Assembly (NCBI GenBank): GCA_963722905.1
Contig: CAVROT010000007.1
Coordinates: 1 to 44,661, forward strand
Direction of reading: 5' to 3'
DNA from: CAVROT01 sp963722905
Lineage (GTDB): Bacteria > Pseudomonadota > Alphaproteobacteria > Rhodobacterales > Rhodobacteraceae
Length of the DNA stretch: 44,661 nucleotides
In this document: positions 16,991 to 25,366 of the stretch, piece by piece
Position numbering within the stretch: position 1 is the stretch's first letter
Layout: each line of letters begins with the position of its first letter
Program-made: the position numbers and the translations under genes
The notes under the pieces: generated by a model
Told to the model about the DNA's origin: nothing
Databases searched by the model: none
What the model saw: the letters and a program-made list of their open reading frames with translations, nothing else

Positions 16991-18424
16991 TCAGGCGTCC
17001 GCGGTCGCCTCGCGGTATCCGGCATACGCGTCGAGGGCGCGCTTGCGTCCCGTGTCGACGGGCACGACCGGCGCGGGATAGGCGTCGTCCGGCGCCAATC
17101 CCCATGACCGGGGGATGGCATCGAAATACGTCAGCGCATCGGGATGCGGATCGCCCTTGCCTTCGGCGATCCAGCGATCCGCATAGGCGCGCTGCGGGTC
17201 GAACTTGTCCAGTTGCGTGACCGGGTTGAAGACACGGAAGAACGGCGTCGCGTCGGGCCCCGAGCCTGCGGCCCACTGCCAGCCCAGCGCGTTCGACGCC
17301 ACGTCCCAGTCGATCAGATGCTCCTCGAACCAGCGCTGGCCGATGCGCCAGTGCGTCATGAGGTGCTTGGTGAGGTAGCTGGCCACGATCATCCGCGACC
17401 GGTTGTGCATGTGCCCGGTCACGTACATCTCGCGCATGGCCGCGTCGACGTAGGCGATACCGGTACGCCCCTGCTGCCAGGCGCGGACGTCGGACGTCGT
17501 GTCGTCCTCGTTCCAAGGGAAAGCGTCCCATTCCGGGCGCCAGTTCGCGTCTGTCAGGCGCGGGGTGTGGTGCAGCAGGTGGTAGGCGAAGTCGCGCCAG
17601 GCAAGTTCCTTGAGGAAGGTCTCGGCCCCGGCGCGGCCCTCGTCGCGGGCGCGCAGGCCGGCATGCCAGACCTCGCGGATCCCGATCTCGCCATAGGTGA
17701 GGTTCTCCGACAGCATGGACGTGCCGCCCGAGGCGGGCACGTCGCGGGCCTGGGCGTAGTCGTCGATCCGGTCCTCCGCGAAGGCCGCCAACCGTTCGCG
17801 CGCCGCTGCCTCGCCGACATGGGCGAAACGGGCGACGACACTCGCCCCGCGGTCCATGCGCCGGCCCAGGGCCCATGCATCGAGTTCTTCGCTGTCCGGC
17901 CACGCCTCCGGCGGCGTCAGACGTGCGGGCGAGGGTTCGGGTGCGGCCACACCGACCTGGCGGATGGCGCGCCAGAACGGGGTATAGACCTTGTAGCAGC
18001 CCCCCGTCTTGGTCTCGACAGCCGAGGGCTCGTGCAGGACGTGGCCCGCAAAGACGCGCACGTCGATGCCAGCGGCGTCGAGGGCATCGCGCACCGCCTC
18101 GTCTCGCGCCACGGCATCCGGGTCGTAGAGACGTTGCCACCACACGGCGCCGGCGCCGGTCTTCTCGATCAGTCCGCGCAGCGTTCCGAGGGCATCGCCC
18201 CGCCGCAGGATCAGGCGCGATCCGATGGCATCAAGGGCCTTCGCATGGGCCTCCAGCGACAGTCCCGTGCGCCACAGCGGGCAGGCGCCCTGCCCCTCCG
18301 CCACGGAATCGAGGATGTATACCGGCACCACGGGCCGCCCGGTCGCGGCGGCGGCGGCGAGGGCCGGATGGTCCCCAAGCCGCAGGTCGCGGCGGTGCCA
18401 CAAAAGGATTGGCGAAACGGTCAT
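16991..18424 (-). CDS. phrB: Deoxyribodipyrimidine photo-lyase / cryptochrome family
   Basis: 477 residues. It opens with the photolyase N-terminal signature ILLWHRRDLRLGDHPALAAA; residues ~1-160 bind the antenna cofactor. The FAD-binding domain covers ~200-475, including ELAWRDFAYHLLHHTPRL, GRTGIAYVDAAMREMYVTGH and MHNRSRMIVASYLTKHL. It also has the WDVASNALGWQWAAGSGPDA active-site block with the tryptophans of the electron-transfer chain. The enzyme splits UV-made cyclobutane pyrimidine dimers using blue light. It follows acuI by 113 bases. A class I CPD photolyase fits best; a cryptochrome role cannot be ruled out by sequence. Confidence 0.95.
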   Translation of the reverse strand: MTVSPILLWHRRDLRLGDHPALAAAAATGRPVVPVYILDSVAEGQGACPLWRTGLSLEAHAKALDAIGSRLILRRGDALGTLRGLIEKTGAGAVWWQRLYDPDAVARDEAVRDALDAAGIDVRVFAGHVLHEPSAVETKTGGCYKVYTPFWRAIRQVGVAAPEPSPARLTPPEAWPDSEELDAWALGRRMDRGASVVARFAHVGEAAARERLAAFAEDRIDDYAQARDVPASGGTSMLSENLTYGEIGIREVWHAGLRARDEGRAGAETFLKELAWRDFAYHLLHHTPRLTDANWRPEWDAFPWNEDDTTSDVRAWQQGRTGIAYVDAAMREMYVTGHMHNRSRMIVASYLTKHLMTHWRIGQRWFEEHLIDWDVASNALGWQWAAGSGPDATPFFRVFNPVTQLDKFDPQRAYADRWIAEGKGDPHPDALTYFDAIPRSWGLAPDDAYPAPVVPVDTGRKRALDAYAGYREATADA

Positions 18425-18537
18425 GTGTATCCTCGGGTAACGGCGTGGCTGCGCGACCTAGCGCGCCGCGGACGGGGTCCAGCCCCATCCGGGCGCGATC
18501 CGGCGACGGACCGGTCCGCACGTTAGCGGCGGCAGGT

Positions 18538-19533
18538 TCACGCGTTGACGTCTACCACCACGCGGCCGCGCACCTTGCCCTCCAGGATCTCGGCCCCGAG
18601 GTGCGGCAGGTCCGACAGGGTCGCGGGGACGATCATCGCCTCCAGCTTCTCCATCGGCAGGTCGGCGGCGATCCTGCCCCAGGCCGCGACGCGGTTGTCG
18701 TAGGGCTGCATGACGCTGTCGATGCCCAGCAGGTTCACGCCGCGCAAGAGGAACGGGATCACCGTCGCGGGAAGCCCGGCCCCGCCCGCCAGCCCGACGG
18801 CGGCGACGGACGCGCCGTACTTCATCTGCCCCAGCACGCGGGCCAGCATGTCGCCGCCAACCGCGTCGATGCAGCCGGCCCAGGCCTCGGCTTCCAGCGG
18901 CCGCTTCGACGTCGTGTTGACGTCGGTACGCGGCACGATGGTCGCGGCGCCGAGGTCGCGCAGGTAGTCGGCGTTGTCGGGCCGCCCCGTCACGGCCGCG
19001 ACCTCGTAGCCAAGGTGCGACAGCAGCGCCGTCGCCACGGACCCCACGCCGCCCGACGCGCCGGTGACGAGCACGGGTCCGTCGCCCGCCGCCAGACCGT
19101 GACGCTCCAAAGCCATGAGCGCGAGCATCGACGTCAGACCCGCGGTACCCACCGCCATCGCCTGGCGCGCCGTCAGCCCGTCCGGCAGCGCTACCAGCCA
19201 GTCGGCGCGGACGCGGGCCTTTTGCGCGTAGCCGCCCCAGTGGGCCTCGCCCACGCGCCATCCGGTCAGCACGACCTTGTCGCCGGGCGCATAGCGGTCG
19301 TCTTCCGACGTCTCCACCGTGCCGGCGAAGTCGATGCCGGGCACGTGGGGATAGCTGCGCACCAGCCCGCCGCCCGGCCCGATGCAAAGCCCGTCCTTGT
19401 AGTTGACGCTGGAGTACTCGACGGCGACGGTCACGCCGCCCTCGACCTGCGGCAGGCGGTCGTCGTCCAGCGATTGCACGGCGGCGGACGTGGCGCCGCC
19501 CTCGTCCTTCTCGACCAGCAGAGCGTCGAACAT
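18538..19533 (-). CDS. acuI: Acrylyl-CoA reductase AcuI (YhdH-type MDR oxidoreductase)
   Basis: 331 residues, a zinc-free medium-chain dehydrogenase/reductase. Motifs include SSVNYKDGL (~41-49), PHVPGIDFAGTV, the NADPH loop VTGASGGVGSVA (156-167) and an LLGIDSVM stretch near the end. AcuI reduces acryloyl-CoA, a toxic electrophile from DMSP and acrylate breakdown, to propionyl-CoA with NADPH. It lies 13 bases downstream of dmdA; the dmdA-acuI pairing is the arrangement seen in roseobacters such as Ruegeria, which strengthens the AcuI call over a generic YhdH. A ribosome site AAGGA lies 8 bases before the ATG. Confidence 0.92.
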   Translation of the reverse strand: MFDALLVEKDEGGATSAAVQSLDDDRLPQVEGGVTVAVEYSSVNYKDGLCIGPGGGLVRSYPHVPGIDFAGTVETSEDDRYAPGDKVVLTGWRVGEAHWGGYAQKARVRADWLVALPDGLTARQAMAVGTAGLTSMLALMALERHGLAAGDGPVLVTGASGGVGSVATALLSHLGYEVAAVTGRPDNADYLRDLGAATIVPRTDVNTTSKRPLEAEAWAGCIDAVGGDMLARVLGQMKYGASVAAVGLAGGAGLPATVIPFLLRGVNLLGIDSVMQPYDNRVAAWGRIAADLPMEKLEAMIVPATLSDLPHLGAEILEGKVRGRVVVDVNA

Positions 19534-19546
19534 GGGGGCGATCCTT

Positions 19547-20653
19547 TCAGGCGTTCCAGAATGTCTCGCGGACGCGGGCGTCGCGCGGGCCGTCGTGGCA
19601 GTGGACGGTTAGGGCGGTGCCGGGATCCCAATGCGTCATCCGCACCATGCCGATGGCCACGTTGGTCCCGTGGTCGTCGGACCGGGCGGCAGACGTGACT
19701 TGCCCGACCTCCACGCCGTCCGCCGTCAGAGGCCACGCGCGGTCGCAGGGCGGCACCGGATCGCCCGAGACGTCGATGGGGCGGACCTGGCGCACCGGGC
19801 CCTCGGCGGCAACGCGCAGCAGGGCGTCGCGGCCGATGCAGGCAGTCGTCCTCTCGGTATCGCAGAACCGTCCGAGGCCGCATTCGTGCGGCGTGTTGGC
19901 ACGGGTCATGTCGTTGCCGTAGCTCAAGAGCCCGCCCTCGACCCTCTCGATCGTGCTGGGGCAGCCGGCGCGCACGTCGAGGTCGCGGCCCGCCTCCATC
20001 AGCGCGTTCCAGAGCGGCATCGCCTGGGCGTCCCCCTCGACGTAGATCTCGAAGCCGCCCTGGCGCGAATAGCCCGACCGCGCGACCAGCATCTCCTGGC
20101 CCCCGAACCCGAACCAGCCGAACCGGAAGAACCGCAGGGCCCGCACGCCGTCGCCGAAGACGCGGGCCATCAACGCGTCGGCATGCGGCCCCTGCACGGC
20201 CAGCGGGGCCACGTCGGGTTCGTCCACCAGCACGTCCAGCCGCCAGCCATGCGCGATCGCCTTGACCCACAGCAGCAGATCGCTGTCGGCGATGGAGATC
20301 CACCAGCGGTCCTCGGCCAGCTTCACCGCGACGGGGTCGTTCAGCATCCCTCCCGTCTCGTCCACCATCGGCACGTAGAGGCAGCGCCCCGGCAGCGCAC
20401 CACGCAGGTCGCGCGGTGTCAGCATCTGCACCAGCCGCGACGCGTCGGCGCCGCGCACCTCGATCTGGCGCTCGCAGGCGACGTCCCAGACCTGGACCGC
20501 CGTCTTCAGGTGGCGGCAGTCCTCGGCCGGCGAGCGGAAGACAGAGGGCAGCAGCATGCGGTTGTAAACGGTGTAGCCGGTGACGCCCGCCGCCTCGACC
20601 CCGTCCGAGAACGGCGTGCGGCGCACCCGGCGCGAGGGGGACAGGACCGCCAC
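19547..20653 (-). CDS. dmdA: Dimethylsulfoniopropionate demethylase DmdA
   Basis: 368 residues of the aminomethyltransferase/GcvT fold. The opening PSRRVRRTPFSDGVEAAG and VYNRMLLPSVF are close to characterised DmdA, followed by TAVQVWDVACERQIEVRG, LTPRDLRGALPGRC and NDPVAVKLAEDRWWISIADSD. DmdA transfers a methyl group from DMSP to tetrahydrofolate, giving methylmercaptopropionate, the first step of the demethylation route in marine bacteria. GTG at 20653 is taken as the start because it aligns with the DmdA N-terminus; it lies one base after the DinB stop, indicating translational coupling. acuI follows 13 bases later. dmdB, dmdC and dmdD are not in the window. Confidence 0.93.
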   Translation of the reverse strand: MAVLSPSRRVRRTPFSDGVEAAGVTGYTVYNRMLLPSVFRSPAEDCRHLKTAVQVWDVACERQIEVRGADASRLVQMLTPRDLRGALPGRCLYVPMVDETGGMLNDPVAVKLAEDRWWISIADSDLLLWVKAIAHGWRLDVLVDEPDVAPLAVQGPHADALMARVFGDGVRALRFFRFGWFGFGGQEMLVARSGYSRQGGFEIYVEGDAQAMPLWNALMEAGRDLDVRAGCPSTIERVEGGLLSYGNDMTRANTPHECGLGRFCDTERTTACIGRDALLRVAAEGPVRQVRPIDVSGDPVPPCDRAWPLTADGVEVGQVTSAARSDDHGTNVAIGMVRMTHWDPGTALTVHCHDGPRDARVRETFWNA

Positions 20654-20654
20654 G

Positions 20655-21167
20655 TCAGGCGCCGTCCGGATCGGGCAGCATGAAGAGGTCGGTATCGCCC
20701 GGGCTGGCGCCGGCGGCGGTCAGCATGGCGTGCACCTGCCCGCGATGGTGGGTCTGGTGGTTGAACATGTGCGCCACGCACAGCGCGCGGGGCCGCACGG
20801 CGTCGGCGCCCAGCGCGCCCGAGTACCACGTGAGGTCGCCCGCCAGATCGTCGGCCGAAAGCGCCTCGGCCCATGTGACGATGGCCGCGTCGGCCTGTCG
20901 CCGCTCGCGCGCCATGACGTTCCAGTCGCCGCCGAAGCGCGGGCTGGTGGCGATGCCGCCGCGCGGCTTCTTCCAGTCGCTGAACCGCGACATCCAGATC
21001 GTGTCCGCCCACAGCACATGCGACAGCGTGCCGTGGATCGAGGCGAAGAATGCCCCCCGGTCCAGCGCCCGCGCCGGGATGTCCAGCGTCTCGGCCGCCG
21101 TGTAGAGGTTGACGTTCTGCCAGGCATTATAGCGTGCCATCGTCGCGCACCATTCGGGCGTCATCAT
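20655..21167 (-). CDS. DinB-family protein (putative metal-dependent hydrolase/transferase fold)
   Basis: 170 residues, a four-helix bundle of the DinB/YfiT type. The three metal-ligand histidines are visible: one in HGTLSHVLWADTIW (about 45-50) and two in VAHMFNHQTHHRGQVHAML (about 132-140). The family includes mycothiol- and bacillithiol-linked transferases; the substrate cannot be deduced here. The gene is only one base from dmdA downstream and 16 bases after DUF1326 upstream, so it is probably expressed with the DMSP genes. A role linked to thiol or methyl-sulfur by-products is a speculation from context. ATG at 21167 is followed at once by a second ATG. Confidence 0.85.
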   Translation of the reverse strand: MMTPEWCATMARYNAWQNVNLYTAAETLDIPARALDRGAFFASIHGTLSHVLWADTIWMSRFSDWKKPRGGIATSPRFGGDWNVMARERRQADAAIVTWAEALSADDLAGDLTWYSGALGADAVRPRALCVAHMFNHQTHHRGQVHAMLTAAGASPGDTDLFMLPDPDGA

Positions 21168-21183
21168 CCGTCGCGTCTCCCGC

Positions 21184-21837
21184 TCACTTGCCCGGCCCCG
21201 ACCAGTCGATCGGGCAGATCTCGGCCGACCGTCCGCCGAAGTCCCAGACGCGTCCGTAGTCGAAGACGCGCGACTTCAGCCCCACGGCGGCGATGATGTC
21301 GGGTCCCATCCAGTACTTCGAGTTCGTCACCTTCACCGGCTCCGCGTCGTCGAGGCCGCCGATCATCTCGATCTCGCCCTTGATGCGGCGGCCGATGGCA
21401 ATGGAGCGGCGGCGCCCCTCGCGCACGATCTTCACCGGCGCGCGTTCCGCCCCGATGATGTCGGACACAAGCAGGGTGAAGAGGCCGGTCGTCCCCCCCG
21501 CCGCGCCCGACAGGATCTGGAGAAGGCCGTCATAGGCCTTCTGCGTCGCGTCCTCGTCCACGTAGACGGCGACCTTCCAGCCGCCCTCGGCCATGCGGCC
21601 GGGGATATCGACCAGCAGGCCGATCCGGAGGCCGTCCAGAGGCTCCCCCTCGTAATGGCCGGCGTCTATCGCGATGGCCATCCAGGCGTGGCAGTGCCCC
21701 TCGGTCGGCGGGTGCGCGCCCAGGCTGACGACGCAGGGACAGAAGACCGTGCACGAGCAGTTGAGGAACAGCTCTCCCTCGATCGCCCAGTCGGTGGGGC
21801 GCGACCTGCGGCGGCCGGGGTTGGCCATCTGCGACAT
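21184..21837 (-). CDS. DUF1326 domain protein
   Basis: 217 residues, cytoplasmic by appearance with no signal or membrane segment. The defining cysteine motif NCSCTVFCPC lies near residues 28-37. It is followed by HCHAWMAIAIDAGHYEG, and a beta-rich core leads to KYWMGPDIIAAVGLKSRV. Function is unknown; the Cys/His set suggests metal binding. DUF1326 is often found beside DUF2182, as here (77 bases downstream of it on the same strand), and the two probably act together. ATG 21837 begins MSQMANPG; a second in-frame ATG at 21828 is equally possible. A longer open frame upstream overlaps the DUF2182 gene and was not used. Confidence 0.88.
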   Translation of the reverse strand: MSQMANPGRRRSRPTDWAIEGELFLNCSCTVFCPCVVSLGAHPPTEGHCHAWMAIAIDAGHYEGEPLDGLRIGLLVDIPGRMAEGGWKVAVYVDEDATQKAYDGLLQILSGAAGGTTGLFTLLVSDIIGAERAPVKIVREGRRRSIAIGRRIKGEIEMIGGLDDAEPVKVTNSKYWMGPDIIAAVGLKSRVFDYGRVWDFGGRSAEICPIDWSGPGK

Positions 21838-21914
21838 GATGCGGTCCGCGCACGGCGATGCGGTCCGACGGCGCGCGCGGGGGCGTGGGGCGGGGCTCTG
21901 GCATGGCGGTCCTC

Positions 21915-23030
21915 TCAGATGGCCCGGATCGCGACGGCGACGCCTGCGACGATCAGGGCGGCCCCGGCGGGGCGCATGACGTAATGGCCGACCTGCGGCA
22001 GCTTCTCGACGATCATGAAGGCCGTCGCCCCGCCCATCCAGACGAGGTTCATGGCGCCGCCCACGAAGCCCAGCCCCATGATGGCCCAACAGCAGCCGAC
22101 GCAAAAGGCCCCAAGCGACGTGCCCATGCGCGCGCCGCCGGCCACGCCGGGCCGCCAGTGGCCCAGGAAGTGGATCGTGGGTGCGTGGCAGACGCCGTGG
22201 CAGATCTCCTTGGCGCGGGAGAACTGCCACGCGCCCGCCGCGATCAGCAGCCCTGCCTGCAGCGCCGCCCCCGTCGCGGCCCCCATGGGCGACGCGAGCC
22301 CGGCCCGAGCGAGGCCGATCTGCAACGCGGCAAGCACCAGCGCCGCCACGATCCAGACGCCAAGATAGCCCGCGACCACGCCGACCCAGCCGCCGCGCGA
22401 CGCCCCGGCCACGCCGGCGCTGCGGATGAGGTCGTCATAGGCGCGCATCGTCGGGACCAGCGTCGGCAGCATCATCGCCGCCATCATCGCGGCCCACATC
22501 GCGGCGAGAGGGCCAAAGGCGGGCGGCGCCATCGTCGTCGGTCCGCCCATGCCGCCCGTCGTGCCAAACGCCGGGCCGGGGACCGCGTCGGTCGCATCCA
22601 TATCCGCCGCGGAACCGCCCGTCGCGCCCACGCCAGACGGCCCGGGTCCGTCCACTTCAGACGCCATTCCGTCCATCCCGCCGGGATCCGTCGGTCCCGT
22701 ACCGTCCGCGAGTGACGCCATGGCATCCGTGCCGATCATCTCTGCGCCGGATGCGGCCGTCGTCGCCCGGCTCCCGTCCATGTCGTCCGGCAGCGGGGAC
22801 ATCGCCCCCTTGTCGCCCGGCGCCGCGCCCGGCATATCCATGTCCGGCGCGCCCGCCCCGTCCATGTCCTGCCCCATGTCCTCAATGACACCGGGGGTCA
22901 TTCCGCCCATGTCGAGGGCCATGAGGTAGAGCCAGACCCACGACAGAAGGATCGCCGCGAAGAACCCTAGCCAGAGCAGCCCGTGCACCACGGGAAGCCG
23001 GCGCCGGGGGAAGGCCGCGTTCGATGTCAC
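21915..23030 (-). CDS. DUF2182 metal-binding integral membrane protein with long Met/Asp/Gly-rich insert
   Basis: 371 residues. The first membrane helix is at ~13-38. The rest of the membrane domain (about five helices) runs from ~170 and holds AAMWAAMMAAMMLPTLVPTM, EICHGVCHAPTIHFLGHW and GAFCVGCCWAIMGLGFVGG, the DUF2182 signatures with conserved Cys/His. Between ~42 and ~165 is an unusual segment made mostly of Gly, Asp, Met, Ala, Thr and Pro, lacking hydrophobic structure and likely lying outside the membrane. Typical relatives have a much shorter Met-rich loop. The function of the family is unknown; Met-rich loops suggest copper or other soft metals. The GTG at 23030 is the only start that keeps the first helix. 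It leads the DUF1326-DinB-dmdA-acuI run and diverges from the solute-binding protein gene. Confidence 0.85.
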   Translation of the reverse strand: MTSNAAFPRRRLPVVHGLLWLGFFAAILLSWVWLYLMALDMGGMTPGVIEDMGQDMDGAGAPDMDMPGAAPGDKGAMSPLPDDMDGSRATTAASGAEMIGTDAMASLADGTGPTDPGGMDGMASEVDGPGPSGVGATGGSAADMDATDAVPGPAFGTTGGMGGPTTMAPPAFGPLAAMWAAMMAAMMLPTLVPTMRAYDDLIRSAGVAGASRGGWVGVVAGYLGVWIVAALVLAALQIGLARAGLASPMGAATGAALQAGLLIAAGAWQFSRAKEICHGVCHAPTIHFLGHWRPGVAGGARMGTSLGAFCVGCCWAIMGLGFVGGAMNLVWMGGATAFMIVEKLPQVGHYVMRPAGAALIVAGVAVAIRAI

Positions 23031-23214
23031 CTGTCGATCATTCGCCGGTCGTCCCGCCCATTATTCGGGCCGGACTGTCGGCCCGTGGGGCGGCGTTGTC
23101 AAACTGGCCCGCCGCCACAGGCGCCCGCTACGCGGTTTGGCCTTGCGCCGCGCCGCCGGCAGCCCATAGCCTTTCTGCCGAACATCAACGCCACCCCGAT
23201 GCCGGAGCCCGTTC

Positions 23215-24264
23215 ATGACCCCCACCGCACGTTCCCTGACCGCCGTCACCGCGATCCTCGCCCTCGGGGCCGGCGCGGCAGCGGCGCAGGCCGACCTCCT
23301 CGTCTTTGACTATTCGGGCTTCGAGGATCCCGCCTTCCATCAGACGTTTATCGACAAGAACGGTGAGGCACCCGAGTTCGCCTTCTTCGGCGACGAGGAG
23401 GAGGCGTTCCAGAAGCTGCGCTCGGGCTTCCGCGCGGACGTCAGCCATGTCTGCGCCGGTTCGGTATCGAAATGGATCGCCGCCGACATGCTGGACCCAT
23501 GGGACACGGCACGCATCGACGCCTTCGCGGACCTCAACACCGACCTGACCGGCAAGGACGTGACTGCGGGCGGCGACGCGGTCTACTTCATCCCCACCGA
23601 CTACGGATCGACCGGGATCGCCTACAATTCACAAGAGGTGCCGGCCGAGGACGCGGGGACGCTGGAGATCTTCGCCAACCCCGCCTACGCCGGCCGCGTC
23701 ACGCTGCCCGACAACGTCGACGACGTCTACGCGCTGGCCTACCTCGCCACGGGCACGACGGACTGGACGACGGCGACGGACGAACAGTTCGACGCCGCGA
23801 CCGAATGGCTCCGCCGGGTGCATCCGAACGTGCGGACCTACTGGACCGACCCGGGCGAGCTGGCGCAGCTACTGGCATCGGGCGAGGTGCTGGTCGCCTG
23901 GGCCTGGAACGAAACGCTGCCGACGATGGTCGACGAGGGCTTTCCCATCGCCTTCGCGCGCGAGCCGTCGGAGGGGTCGTCGCTGTGGCTGTGCGGCTAC
24001 GTGAACCTCAAGGACGGCGAGGGCGACGAGGATCTGGCCTATGACTACATGAATGCCATCCTAGACCCGTCCGCCACGCAGCCGCTGCTTGACGCGGGCT
24101 ACGGCCACGCCAACGCCGCCGCCATGGGCGAGAGGTCCGACGAAGAGCTGACGTCGGTGGGCCTGGGCGAGATCGACGCGCCGGTCCTCGCCCAGCTGCC
24201 GATGGATACCGAGCTGCGCAATCGCCAGTCCGAGACCTTCGAGACGATCAAGGCCGGCTTCTGA
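23215..24264 (+). CDS. Periplasmic ABC-transporter solute-binding protein (polyamine/PotD-like)
   Basis: 349 residues with a signal peptide cleaved near AAAAQA (residue 24). The fold is a type II periplasmic binding protein: LLVFDYSGFEDPAFHQTF, then IPTDYGSTGIAYNSQEV, LPDNVDDVYALAYL and a LLASGEVLVAWAWNETLP hinge region. Similarity is to the spermidine/putrescine (PotD/PotF) group; the ligand cannot be deduced. No permease or ATPase gene lies next to it: the DUF2182 gene diverges upstream and ssrA follows. The start is supported by GGAG eight bases upstream. It must use a transporter encoded elsewhere or be a remnant of a larger operon. Confidence 0.88.
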   Translation: MTPTARSLTAVTAILALGAGAAAAQADLLVFDYSGFEDPAFHQTFIDKNGEAPEFAFFGDEEEAFQKLRSGFRADVSHVCAGSVSKWIAADMLDPWDTARIDAFADLNTDLTGKDVTAGGDAVYFIPTDYGSTGIAYNSQEVPAEDAGTLEIFANPAYAGRVTLPDNVDDVYALAYLATGTTDWTTATDEQFDAATEWLRRVHPNVRTYWTDPGELAQLLASGEVLVAWAWNETLPTMVDEGFPIAFAREPSEGSSLWLCGYVNLKDGEGDEDLAYDYMNAILDPSATQPLLDAGYGHANAAAMGERSDEELTSVGLGEIDAPVLAQLPMDTELRNRQSETFETIKAGF

Positions 24265-24439
24265 GCGCCCAGCGGCGTCGGGCGCGCCATCGCGGCATGC
24301 AACGGTCCCGGTTCACCCCGGGGACGATCTGCAGGCGCTTGCGTGAGCTTGGCGGTATGTGGGCGGGAGCCGCCTTCGCGTCCGGGCGGTTGCCTGCAGT
24401 CTGCATTGCGGGATGCACTTGAACGGCGCTGCTTCCTGC

Positions 24440-24768
24440 CCTACCTTTCCGACAGCCCTTCGGGGATATGGTGATAAAGGCGCAGACAATAAGCGGATCG
24501 GACCCGGGGGCGGTACCCGGCGGCTCCACCATCCACCCGTTGTTGGCGGGACATGGGGCCGAAACAGGATCGACGAACGTCTAAAACTGTATGCTTTCAC
24601 CCGGTGAGGTACCACCGATATCGGTCCGTATAGTATAGTTGCCAACAACAACCATGCTCCGGTCGCCGTTGCTGCGTAAGCAGTTCCGGTAACCGATTTC
24701 TATAGTCCCTGTGCCTAGCAGCACAGGGCGGGGTTCGCAGGCACCCGGCAACAGAAGCCTGCACTTTC
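24440..24768 (+). ncRNA. ssrA: tmRNA (ssrA), circularly permuted two-piece form
   Basis: The acceptor piece comes first, ending CGGCTCC-A-CCA at 24521-24531. A 23-base loop (24532-24554, hairpin CCCG…CGGG) follows, then the coding piece from GGGGCCG at 24555. The two ends form a perfect 7-bp acceptor stem (GGGGCCG with CGGCTCC, one G-U). After GAAACAGGATCGACG comes the tag frame at 24641-24679: GCC…GCG TAA, peptide ANNNHAPVAVAA, close to the alphaproteobacterial tags. Downstream hairpins at 24707-24728 (CCCTGTGC/GCACAGGG) and 24737-24762 (GCAGGC/GCCTGC) fit the pseudoknot region. tmRNA rescues ribosomes stalled on broken mRNA. The outer 5' border is estimated. The T-loop (24509-24515) reads GGCGGTA rather than the usual TTCGANY. 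Confidence 0.93.
24641..24679 (+). other. tmRNA tag-peptide reading frame
   Basis: Thirteen codons from the resume codon GCC to TAA: ANNNHAPVAVAA. The C-terminal AVAA is the part read by ClpX; the N-terminal ANNNHA is the likely SspB contact. The usual ending is LAA. Confidence 0.92.
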
Positions 24769-24842
24769 TCCCTCGTTATGGCCTGTCGTTAAGGGGGCTG
24801 AAACCGGCGCATGCTAGGCGGTGGTGCGAGATAGGGGTTGAA

Positions 24843-25268
24843 ATGGCAAAAATCGACATCTGTCGCGACTGGTATGAACGGGTGTGGATCAACGGCGACG
24901 TCGACGCCGTCGACGAGTTCATGGGCAGTGACATTGCGTCCAGCGACATGGTCCCCGACCACACGCTGGACCGCGAAGAGATCAAGGTCGTGGTAGAGGC
25001 CCTTCGCGCGCAGGTCCGCGACCTCGACGTGACGATCAACCACCACATCGAGGACGGCGACTGGATCTCGATTCACCTGACCGTCACCGGAACCTCCCGC
25101 ACCAGCGGCAACAAGATCAACGCCACCGGCCAATGCATGATGCGGTTCGAAGGCCAGTGCATCGTCGAGACCTACAACCATTTCGACTTTGTCTCATACT
25201 TTCAGCAGGCTGGACTGCTGGCGCCGCACGCGATGGAGATGGGCATGATGGGCGAGCCGATGCATTGA
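24843..25268 (+). CDS. SnoaL-like / ester-cyclase-type NTF2-fold protein
   Basis: 141 residues without signal or membrane segment. The NTF2-like cone fold is suggested by the helix DICRDWYERVWINGDVDAVD, the VVVEALRAQVRDLDVTI region and alternating strands (DGDWISIHLTVTGTS, KINATGQCMMRFEGQCIVE), ending in FDFVSYFQQAGLL. The SnoaL/ester-cyclase group contains polyketide cyclases and many proteins of unknown task; no catalytic claim is made. AGGGG lies six bases before the ATG, which settles the start. It lies between ssrA and sspB, 75 bases after the tmRNA and 98 before sspB; a link to ribosome rescue is not evident. Confidence 0.8.
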   Translation: MAKIDICRDWYERVWINGDVDAVDEFMGSDIASSDMVPDHTLDREEIKVVVEALRAQVRDLDVTINHHIEDGDWISIHLTVTGTSRTSGNKINATGQCMMRFEGQCIVETYNHFDFVSYFQQAGLLAPHAMEMGMMGEPMH

Positions 25269-25366
25269 CCGGCGACAGGCGGGCACGAGGCGCCCGCCCC
25301 CGTGCAGGTCTTTCCTTCATCCCCGATCCCGGTATGTTGCCATGGCCGACCGGGGAACTGTCTGCC

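Noticed and set aside
21838..22230. Longer N-terminus for the DUF1326 protein
   Set aside because: It would overlap most of the DUF2182 C-terminus, and the added residues are Arg/Pro/His-rich without family similarity.
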